Part shown: piece after piece, positions 45,423-51,874 of the stretch
Numbering within the stretch: position 1 is the stretch's first letter
Layout of the letters: every line of letters starts with the position of its first letter
DNA from: Chitinophagaceae bacterium
Lineage (GTDB): Bacteria; Bacteroidota; Bacteroidia; Chitinophagales; Chitinophagaceae
Assembly (NCBI GenBank): GCA_947454155.1
Contig: CANGIT010000017.1
Location: 1-60,132 of the forward strand
Length of the DNA stretch: 60,132 nt
Reading direction: 5' to 3'
The notes under the pieces: generated by a model
What the model was told of the DNA's origin: nothing
Databases searched by the model: none
What the model saw: only the letters and a program-made list of their open reading frames with translations
Position numbers and translations under genes: made by a program

Positions 45423-45466
45423 CAACCTGTTGAACTTATTAAACCTATTCAACCTATTGAACTTTT
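45423..45466. repeat. Degenerate 'TTGAACTTATTAAACC' tract, copy near higBA
   Basis: Four to five 10-11-nt units of the same type as at 4398 and 43535, again between a terminator and the 3' end of a minus-strand gene. Confidence 0.65.
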
Positions 45467-45470
45467 AAAC

Positions 45471-45497
45471 GTACTCTTTGAAGGAAAAATATCTAAT
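45471..45497. repeat. Conserved intergenic motif, diverged copy
   Basis: GTACTCTTTGAAGGAAAAAT followed by ATCTAATCAG aligns to the 26-bp motif (GTACGCTTAGGAGGACAAAT then ATCTAACCGG) with about seven differences and the same downstream 'ttgatag' context. Confidence 0.55.
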
Positions 45498-45549
45498 CAG
45501 TTGATAGAAGAATTATTAGAATTTGTTCAAGTAATTGATAACAATAAAT

Positions 45550-45720
45550 CTAAGCCGCAACATTTTTTCGAATAGTTGCAGTTCTCTTTTTTCCCTTCAT
45601 TTTTTTTGTCTTTTTCTTATAGTCGGCTATAAGTTTACTTATGTCATTTCGATCTTTATCTGTCAAAGGGTTAATTTTAATTATAAAATCAACTCCATTA
45701 GGTTCTTTAATATATCCCAT
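45550..45720 (-). CDS. 56-aa basic protein, partner of the GNAT-like gene
   Basis: An ATG at 45720 opens a 56-aa frame beginning MGYIKEPNGVDF and ending in a strongly basic 'KKKTKKMKGKKRTATIRKN' region. It starts 3 nt after the stop of the GNAT-like gene, so it is very likely co-translated. No family is recognised. The acidic-neutral N-terminus and basic tail would fit a small regulator or an antitoxin-like partner of the acetyltransferase-type protein, but that is inference. Confidence 0.6.
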   Translation of the reverse strand: MGYIKEPNGVDFIIKINPLTDKDRNDISKLIADYKKKTKKMKGKKRTATIRKNVAA

Positions 45721-45723
45721 GTC

Positions 45724-46251
45724 TTATGTTTTAAAATATTTTTCTACGAGCATTTTAGCAGAATGGGTTTGAATCAACATTCTTTGACCGCCAAAATGAA
45801 TGGCTCCTAAATTATCCTCATAGTGTTTAATCAATTTTGTTTTTGCAGTAAATGCCAAGAAACCTTCAAATCCTGCCTGAAAGGAAACTTTACATGCATA
45901 GGCAACCAAATTACCTGCAACGCCCTCATATTGTTTTGATTTACCAATATTGAAAGGAGCATTTTCAAGAAGATTCATGAAAATATGATCTTTTTCTTTC
46001 CTTATGCTCAAAACACCTTGGATAATATTGGGGTTCCCTACGATAGTCAGTTTGTAAACCTCATTAACGTCATCATCCAATTCAGATTTCCTGTCAAAAT
46101 TCCAACCATGTTTTTTTATTGTCGTTTTGCAATCCGTTCTTGTAAACCTTGATATTTCTGTCTGAAATGAATCACCAGTTATAACATTTCGAATTGAATT
46201 GGTTAATTGGTCAACGATAAAATCCAAATGAAAATTAACTCCGCGTTTCAT
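45724..46251 (-). CDS. GNAT-fold-like protein with small downstream partner
   Basis: The 175-aa protein has an N-terminal half of unknown kind ('VNFHLDFIVDQLTNSI') and a C-terminal part 'GVAGNLVAYACKVSFQ', 'GFEGFLAFTAKTKLIKHYED' and 'LGAIHFGGQRMLIQT' that I associate with a Bacteroidota GNAT-like family often found with a tiny downstream gene. The canonical motif A (Q/R-x-x-G-x-G/A) is not clear. It lies between the HigBA pair and a TlpA-like gene in an accessory region, so a toxin-antitoxin-like role is possible but not shown. Confidence 0.7.
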   Translation of the reverse strand: MKRGVNFHLDFIVDQLTNSIRNVITGDSFQTEISRFTRTDCKTTIKKHGWNFDRKSELDDDVNEVYKLTIVGNPNIIQGVLSIRKEKDHIFMNLLENAPFNIGKSKQYEGVAGNLVAYACKVSFQAGFEGFLAFTAKTKLIKHYEDNLGAIHFGGQRMLIQTHSAKMLVEKYFKT

Positions 46252-46308
46252 ACTTAAATATACGGATTTTCAGGGCGAGCTCAAAACAATTTTTTAAAAT
46301 CAAATTAT

Positions 46309-46340
46309 AAAAAATGCCCCAAAATTTCTTCTGAGGCATC
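46309..46340 (-). terminator. Terminator after TlpA-like paralogue 2
   Basis: Third copy of the ATGCC / GGCAT hairpin with a U-rich tail (six A on the plus strand). The inner arm has one extra mismatch compared with the other copies. Confidence 0.7.
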
Positions 46341-46349
46341 TCAATATTG

Positions 46350-46384
46350 TTATTTTATAAAACAACTATTGTATTATAAAATAA
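46350..46384. repeat. 35-nt AT-rich hairpin in the 3' flank of TlpA-like paralogue 2
   Basis: Arms TTATTTTATAA / TTATAAAATAA are perfect over 11 bp and continue inward as ACAA / TTGT after one mismatch, with a 3-nt loop. It replaces the GTTCAATAGG tract found at this position in the copy near 43535. Confidence 0.75.
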
Positions 46385-46390
46385 CAGAGT

Positions 46391-46416
46391 ACGCTTAGGA
46401 GGACAATTATCTAACC
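46391..46416. repeat. Conserved 26-bp intergenic motif, copy 3
   Basis: Identical to the copy at 43582-43607; the identity extends into the last ~60 codons of the TlpA-like gene. Confidence 0.85.
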
Positions 46417-46446
46417 TGATGGTGATGGATTTGATTCATTTTTCAA

Positions 46447-47247
46447 CTATTTAACCGATGAATCAATCGCCTTCTCCAAATCCTCAATCGTCGTAGGCCC
46501 TAAGCCATTAACCGAAAAAGTTATGATTGAGTTTTTATCAATTACAATATGCATGGGAAATGAGGTTACGCCATATTTACCAACAACATCTTTAGCATCA
46601 GCAACAATATTGTATTTGTATTGAGTTGTTTTCAAAAACGTTTCAATCTTGTCTATTTGATTGATGGCCAAGCCTAAGAATACAACATCTTTATTTTTAT
46701 ACTTCTCAACAATCTTATTCAGCTCCGGCATTTCCATAACACATGGCTTACATTCTACAAACCAGAAATTAATGACAACCACTTTTCCTTTCAAACTTTC
46801 GAGAGAATAGTTATTACCGTTGATATCAGTAACTGAAAAAGGCAAAGCCGGTTTACCCAACAAATCAGACTTGCCAGGCATTTCCGAATCTGTTTTCATT
46901 TTTACCATCTTACTTTTCTCAAGATCAGTTGCTTTTCTGATTACATAGGCTTTTACTTCCTTGTTGCTGTCGATATAGACATCAAATAAATTATCACCAT
47001 TGCTCATCAATTGCATAAAATCATCACTTTCTACCTGCGTAAGATTTTCGGTATACATCGGCGTTGATACCCGATCCAGCATCAATGGCTTTGAAGGATC
47101 AAGGTCAGTAGAATTGGCTTTTCTTAGTCCTTGCAATGGATTTACATTTTTTGCAGGCAGATTTTCTTTTGTTGTTTGACTTACTTGAGCATAATTGTAA
47201 GAGATACCCACAACCAAGGTTAATAGTAACATCGAAATCTTCTTCAT
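46447..47247 (-). CDS. TlpA-like exported thiol-disulfide protein, paralogue 2
   Basis: The 266-aa protein has a signal peptide ('ISYNYAQ'), the same N-terminal region as paralogue 1 and a thioredoxin domain with C166-K-P-C169 in 'FWFVECKPCVMEM'. The two paralogues share long identical stretches (e.g. 'LESLKGKVVVINFWFVECKP') and the same C-terminus 'LEKAIDSSVK'. The duplication is separated by the HigBA and GNAT units. Role: periplasmic disulfide reduction, possibly serving the adjacent copper oxidase unit. Confidence 0.88.
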   Translation of the reverse strand: MKKISMLLLTLVVGISYNYAQVSQTTKENLPAKNVNPLQGLRKANSTDLDPSKPLMLDRVSTPMYTENLTQVESDDFMQLMSNGDNLFDVYIDSNKEVKAYVIRKATDLEKSKMVKMKTDSEMPGKSDLLGKPALPFSVTDINGNNYSLESLKGKVVVINFWFVECKPCVMEMPELNKIVEKYKNKDVVFLGLAINQIDKIETFLKTTQYKYNIVADAKDVVGKYGVTSFPMHIVIDKNSIITFSVNGLGPTTIEDLEKAIDSSVK

Positions 47248-47347
47248 TGTTGTTTTTTTTTAAATTTTACATAATATATCAAATAATGAACAAATAGTAC
47301 AAAATCACTTAATCCTTATCAGCACGTTAAAAAGTACGAAGAATGCA

Positions 47348-47398
47348 TCACTGAGTTTTGATTAGTTTACCCTGAACATCCATGATACGTAGCTTAAC
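47348..47398 (-). pseudogene. Scrap of a T9SS C-terminal sorting tail
   Basis: A 16-codon fragment reads VKLRIMDVQGKLIKTQ then a stop. It matches the central motif of T9SS type A tails (compare 'VTINVFDIQGRFVKS' in the right-edge giant). It overlaps the end of the redoxin gene in another frame and has no start. It is best read as debris from a lost T9SS gene. Confidence 0.55.
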
Positions 47399-48014
47399 TC
47401 TTTCTATAGAAAATCCGACAACCAAAGGATTCTGTTTTGGGTACAGATACTTTTTTATTATTGAGCAACTGTTCTACAGCTTCAGATAAATAAGAATGAG
47501 CTTTTTCAGGATGTTCACCATCGTTATCTATTACCCCTTCATATTCTATAACCCAATTATTTATTTCTTTCCATATTACATAGGCCTTAGGAGTGTGTTG
47601 AGCCTCAAAGTTTTTACCAACTTTTTGAGTTGCATCTTGCAAATAAGGGAAATTATATTTTTCTTTTTTAGCGATCTGTTGCATCAATTCAAAAGACTCT
47701 TCTTTGTATAAGAATGAATCCATCGAATTTATTGCTAAAAGTGGGACACCTTTTTTTTTGTATTTTTTATTTAATTCATTCAACCGTTTAGAATACAATT
47801 TAGCAAAAGGACAATGATTGCATGTGAATATCACCATGAAACCTTTCGCCTGCTTTATGCCATTGATTGAAATCAATGAATGATCGATGTTTTTTAAACT
47901 AAAAGGTTGGATTTTTTTACCGATTAAGCTTGTCGACTGTGCGAACAATTCAGCAGTTCCTATTAGAAAAATAATAAGTACCAAGCATCTTAATACTTTT
48001 GATTTCATTGCCAT
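47394..48014 (-). CDS. Exported redoxin/thioredoxin-family protein (C-N-H-C)
   Basis: The 206-aa protein has a signal peptide ('AELFAQ') and an AhpC/redoxin-type thioredoxin fold with C65-N-H-C68 in 'FTCNHCPFAKLY'. It continues 'GVPLLAINSMD', 'FPYLQDATQKVGKNFEAQHTPKAYVI' and ends 'SFGCRIFYRKS', the usual end of this family. It begins 7 nt after the multicopper oxidase stop and so is in the same operon. It may help disulfide or copper handling for the oxidase. The start could be the first ATG (48014) or the third codon (48008). Confidence 0.85.
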   Translation of the reverse strand: MAMKSKVLRCLVLIIFLIGTAELFAQSTSLIGKKIQPFSLKNIDHSLISINGIKQAKGFMVIFTCNHCPFAKLYSKRLNELNKKYKKKGVPLLAINSMDSFLYKEESFELMQQIAKKEKYNFPYLQDATQKVGKNFEAQHTPKAYVIWKEINNWVIEYEGVIDNDGEHPEKAHSYLSEAVEQLLNNKKVSVPKTESFGCRIFYRKS

Positions 48015-48021
48015 ATTCTAA

Positions 48022-50673
48022 TTATTTTTTAAGGAACTTCTTTGTAACTTCATACTTGTTCTCCTTATCCATAATTTTGAGATAATAACATCCTTTTGAA
48101 AGCTGAGAGACGTTGATTCCATTAGACAAATCAGGTTGAGGCAACATCATAACAGTCCTTCCTAAATCATCATATACCCAAACATAATAAACAACGATAT
48201 TAGGATTCATGAAGTTCACTTGCAATTTATCATTAACCGGATTGGGAGAAATAGTAAAATCAAAAGGTGACATCGCATTCAATACATTCAAATTAAGTGT
48301 GCATGACTGCCCGCCAAAATCCAGAAGAAAACTTGCTACTCCTGAAGATACAGGTGTACCTGTTATTGTAAAAGTTAGGTTGCCACTGCCATTGAATAAT
48401 GTGCCGGGTTGCAATACGGCTGTTAATCCAGTAACGCCGGTAGATGACACCGCAGGGCCCGGTAGAGGATAAGTAGCTCCATTTCCTCCTGTATAAGGCA
48501 CATTGGCTGTACTACTAAAGATAGTATTGGCATATGCTGTTCCAGAAAACGTAGCTTGGTTGCACAGCAAACTTACCACAGCAGGCAATACAGGACCTAT
48601 ATCATTAATCGTCAAACTCAATGTACAAGATTGTCCCCCTGCACTGATGGCAAAATTGGCGATACCTGTCGATGTCGGAGTACCCACCACCGCGTAGGTT
48701 AGGGTGCCCGATCCATTGGCAAGTGTTCCGGACTGAAGCGTGGCTGTCAAGCCTATCACACCCGTAGAAGCGATGGCGAAACCTGTCGTGTAGGCCAATC
48801 CGTTAGCTCCCGTGTATGGAACAATAGCTGTTCCAGAATAAGATGTATTGACGGTAGCTGAATTGGAAAAAGTAGCTGTATTGCAAGACAAATTCGTCAC
48901 CGTAGGAACTGTTGGAACAGTGTTGTTGACCGTCATACTCAAGGTGCAGCTTTGTCCTCCAAGTGTAATGGCAAAATTGGCTGTGCCTGAATTTACTGGG
49001 GTGCCTGTGATCGTATAAATGGCTGTTCCTGCCCCATTGGCAAGCGTGCCCGCAACCAGTGTAGCAGTCAAACCAGTTACGCCCGTTGAACTGATGGCCA
49101 ACCCTGCCGAATACGCTACCCCATTTCCACCGGCGTAGGGAACGTTTGCCGATCCTGTGTAAGCTGCATTGACGGTAGCAGAAGCAGAAAAAGAGGCTCC
49201 GGCACAATTCAATGAAGTAACAGTAGGTGAAACAACTGGGCCGTTCACTACGAATTGACCCATCATGCCATCGTCTTCATGATTGGAAAAATGACAATGG
49301 TACATGTACGGATGAATTGCATCTGAATAATCATCAAATTTTGCGACAAAGGATACGCTTTCACTTTTTGGTACATATATCACATCTTTCCAACCCGATT
49401 CATAATCCCCCACCCCTGCTGCACTTCCATTTCTGGCTACAATCTTAAACTGAACATCATGAATATGGAATGTATGCCCGAAGACATTACTATTGGTGAT
49501 GGTCCATTTTTCAATATCATTTAAATTAACCGTCTTGTTTATAGTATTCAGAACAAATGGAGCATTGTCAAAGTTGAATGGGATATTGGATCCAGCGTTT
49601 CCACCTGCTATGGCAAGGTTTCTTGAAACAGTTGCATCAGCAGCTGTCCAATAAACGTTATTGGCCAAGACCGAAGGCACTGCGGTAATAGGATTACTGG
49701 TAGTTGCGATAATATTCATGTGCAAAACCGTAAAATCAATGTTGTTTAGCAAACTTCCAAATGGACCCGAACTGTTTGGCTCCCCTCCTGGAAATCCAAA
49801 AGCCTGGTTGGAATTGTAAGCTTTTAAATCCAAAGAACTACCAACTGCATCATTTCCTAAATTCACCATTATTTCAATTCTTTCACCTACTAATAATTTC
49901 ACTCTTGTTCTGGCAACCGGAGCATTCAACAAACCTCCGTCATTTGCAATTACATAGAATGTTCTGTTATCGCTAAAGCCCAGATCATATCCTCTTTCAA
50001 TCTCAGCATTTAGGATTCTTAATCGTACAAATTGTTTAGGCAAATTTACCTGTGCATTCGGGACGCCATTGGTCAGCATATAATCTCCATAGGTAGTATT
50101 CGTAACTGCAAATTGATTATTGGCAGTATAGCTTCTGCTAGTCAACACAATTGGAATGTCATCAACTCCATATTTTCTTGGTAAAGCTAAATTAGCTTCT
50201 ACACTATCTCTTACAATAATAAATCCTCCTATGCCCTTTGTCATTTGTTCTAAAGTCATTTCATGTAAATGCGGATGATACCAATAAGTTCCGGCTTGGT
50301 TGGTTACTGTCCAAAATGGTTGCCATAAAGTTCCTGGCGGAATTACCTGATGTGGGCCACCATCCATTACTGCAGGCAAATGCATTCCATGCCAATGTAA
50401 AGTGGTTGTATCGTTTAATTGGTTAGTCACATTCATGTGAACGGTTTCTCCTTTTTTGAAAATCAATGTTGGCCCCCAGAAAGCACTATTGTTTATACCA
50501 CCAGTAATGGTTTGTTGCCCTGTTCGAATCTGTTTAAATGTATCCTTGATAGCAAGATTAAAATCCGTACCAGATAATGTATCAGGAATCCATAAATTAT
50601 TATATTGAGCAAACAGGTAGTTGCTAGTAAAAATGCAAAAAGCTACAACACAAACTAGAAACTTATTTTTCAT
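48022..50673 (-). CDS. Multicopper oxidase with Ig-like repeats and T9SS tail
   Basis: The 883-aa protein has a signal peptide ('NYLFAQ') and a multicopper oxidase core with all four copper motifs: H93-W-H95-G, H133-P-H135-L-H137, 'GHTFHIHDVQF' and 'YHCHFSNHEDDGMM'. Three ~100-residue tandem repeats ('SSTGVTGLTATLVAGTLANG', 'GGQSCTLSM') follow, then a T9SS sorting tail ('ISPNPVNDKLQVNF' to 'KYEVTKKFLKK'). The first CuO domains resemble CueO/bilirubin-oxidase-type enzymes. Being a T9SS cargo, it is probably exposed on the cell surface. Substrate (metal, phenol or other) is unknown. Confidence 0.92.
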   Translation of the reverse strand: MKNKFLVCVVAFCIFTSNYLFAQYNNLWIPDTLSGTDFNLAIKDTFKQIRTGQQTITGGINNSAFWGPTLIFKKGETVHMNVTNQLNDTTTLHWHGMHLPAVMDGGPHQVIPPGTLWQPFWTVTNQAGTYWYHPHLHEMTLEQMTKGIGGFIIVRDSVEANLALPRKYGVDDIPIVLTSRSYTANNQFAVTNTTYGDYMLTNGVPNAQVNLPKQFVRLRILNAEIERGYDLGFSDNRTFYVIANDGGLLNAPVARTRVKLLVGERIEIMVNLGNDAVGSSLDLKAYNSNQAFGFPGGEPNSSGPFGSLLNNIDFTVLHMNIIATTSNPITAVPSVLANNVYWTAADATVSRNLAIAGGNAGSNIPFNFDNAPFVLNTINKTVNLNDIEKWTITNSNVFGHTFHIHDVQFKIVARNGSAAGVGDYESGWKDVIYVPKSESVSFVAKFDDYSDAIHPYMYHCHFSNHEDDGMMGQFVVNGPVVSPTVTSLNCAGASFSASATVNAAYTGSANVPYAGGNGVAYSAGLAISSTGVTGLTATLVAGTLANGAGTAIYTITGTPVNSGTANFAITLGGQSCTLSMTVNNTVPTVPTVTNLSCNTATFSNSATVNTSYSGTAIVPYTGANGLAYTTGFAIASTGVIGLTATLQSGTLANGSGTLTYAVVGTPTSTGIANFAISAGGQSCTLSLTINDIGPVLPAVVSLLCNQATFSGTAYANTIFSSTANVPYTGGNGATYPLPGPAVSSTGVTGLTAVLQPGTLFNGSGNLTFTITGTPVSSGVASFLLDFGGQSCTLNLNVLNAMSPFDFTISPNPVNDKLQVNFMNPNIVVYYVWVYDDLGRTVMMLPQPDLSNGINVSQLSKGCYYLKIMDKENKYEVTKKFLKK

Positions 50674-50794
50674 GTATATTTTGATTTTAAAAAAAAGAGG
50701 TTTAATCTTTAGATGTAAATAGTTTCAAAACCCGTTGCAAAATATCTACAAGATTACAATTAGATAGATCAAAGTTTGTCTCAAATACTAGAAA

Positions 50795-51018
50795 GTATCT
50801 CTCGAAATTTGGAAATATCATTTTAGAGAAAACTATACTGATTTCAAAAAAATGTTCGAATTCATGATGCCACCAAGCTAATTGAAAGCGGATTTCTTAA
50901 ACCCAACAATATATAATCGCTATCTATTCATTGTGGTTTTTCATCTTATAATACTTTTAATATGACATTTAAAAGCGTTACCGGGTATTCTATACAAGAA
51001 TATGCGAAGATGTATTAG
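50795..51018 (+). pseudogene. Decayed AraC-family regulator, HTH part
   Basis: One frame reads IHDATKLIESGFLKPNNI then a stop; continuing, HCGFSSYNTFNMTFKSVT-GYSIQEYAKMY ends at another stop. This is the two-helix AraC DNA-binding pattern (recognition helix 'CGFSSYNTFN', then 'TGYSIQEY'). The upstream part contains stops and frame changes. No intact AraC gene is present. Confidence 0.65.
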
Positions 51019-51024
51019 TTTTTT

Positions 51025-51329
51025 AACCGCATCGTACGGAGAAAAGGAGTTATAAATCGATTTCAATCATAAAAAACGATAAAAATCCTTTTCGAACCAT
51101 TATTTCGGTTCAAAAAGGAGTGAAGTCGGCCGAATGGTGTGCTTTTGAAATTAAACTTGGCACCGGACATGTTGATGAAGCAGCCGCAACACTTAATAAA
51201 TTTGTGTCGATTTTAGATACTAAAAAAATAAAGCAGCCTCAATCACTCAACAATATAACAGGAACAGAAATTAGCTATAATCGACAAGATATTATCCATG
51301 TAATTTCTTTGGCTGGGAATATAGCTTGA
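51025..51329 (+). pseudogene. Remnant of an AAA/DUF4143 ATPase (C-terminal part)
   Basis: After a stop at 51024 the frame reads '...NPFRTIISVQKGVKSAEWC', 'AFEIKLGTGHVDEAAATLNK', 'SLNNITGTEISYNRQD' and 'IHVISLAGNIA'. 'AFEIKLG', 'AAATLNKF' and 'ITGTEISYNRQD' fit the C-terminus of AAA_14/DUF4143 proteins. No ATP-binding part is present and the frame has no good start (a GTG at 51120 gives only 69 aa), so I call it a truncated remnant rather than a gene. Confidence 0.6.
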
Positions 51330-51337
51330 AAAAAACA

Positions 51338-51359
51338 AAGCCGACCAAATGGTCGGCTT
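51338..51359. terminator. Bidirectional terminator-like hairpin AAGCCGACC / GGTCGGCTT
   Basis: Perfect 9-bp stem with an AAAT loop. The minus strand is followed by a U-rich run (seven A at 51329-51335 on the plus strand, with one C before the stem); the plus strand is followed by 'gtttgttg'. Confidence 0.75.
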
Positions 51360-51506
51360 GTTTGTTGTACTTCATAACAACAAGTCTTCTCATAGAAGAA
51401 CTTTTATATAGAAGGGTGCTGAAGGATTTTTAGACTTTTCAACAGGATATTGGAAGAAACGAAACCGATTTTGAAAGAGTACTGTTTTTTTTCATTGCAT
51501 ACCGTA

Positions 51507-51641
51507 TCATTTTTCAAATAATTCCAAAAACACCAAATAGCAGATACACACCACAATGGCAATAATCACAATTCCAAAACCGATATAATCGATTGCAGAG
51601 AAAACACTTTTCGACTTTTGCTTTTTTCTTGAATTCAACAT
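51507..51641 (-). CDS. 44-aa single-pass membrane protein
   Basis: The ATG at 51641 opens a 44-aa frame: basic 'MLNSRKKQKSKSVF', then one hydrophobic helix 'GFGIVIIAIVVCICYLVFL' and an acidic-aromatic end 'ELFEK'. It has no recognisable family. It is isolated between the hairpin at 51338 and the right giant gene, and may be real because of its clean basic-in/helix layout. Confidence 0.5.
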   Translation of the reverse strand: MLNSRKKQKSKSVFSAIDYIGFGIVIIAIVVCICYLVFLELFEK

Positions 51642-51787
51642 AATTCTAAATCAAAGATTATCAGTTGTTGTCTTTTTATTAAATCAAAACTACTTGATGA
51701 TTTATGCAATTGTCATGAATCGGACTTTTACGATTTAAAAAATCCTACTTCTGCAAAACACTTAAAAGTCAACAAAAAGTGATGGAG

Positions 51788-51840
51788 TAATTTGGTGATT
51801 TGATATCATTTATCGAAATGATTATCAAATCACCAAATTA
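51788..51840. repeat. 53-nt near-perfect hairpin downstream of the right giant gene
   Basis: Arms of 18 bp (TAATTTGGTGATTTGATA) are perfect; inside them another 6 bp (TCATTT / AAATGA) pair around an ATCG loop, with a 1-nt bulge. On the minus strand it starts 34 nt after the giant gene stop and a U5 run follows ~15 nt later. It is probably a terminator or 3' stabiliser. The rest of 51642-51874 holds nothing I can name. Confidence 0.8.
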
Positions 51841-51874
51841 AAAATCTACTTCCCTTCTAAAAGTAATAGTCAGA

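Noticed and set aside
43582..46416. Integron attC sites
   Set aside because: ATCTAAC / GTTAGAT matches the attC core, but there is no second core at the expected distance and no integrase, so the block is reported as a repeated intergenic motif only.
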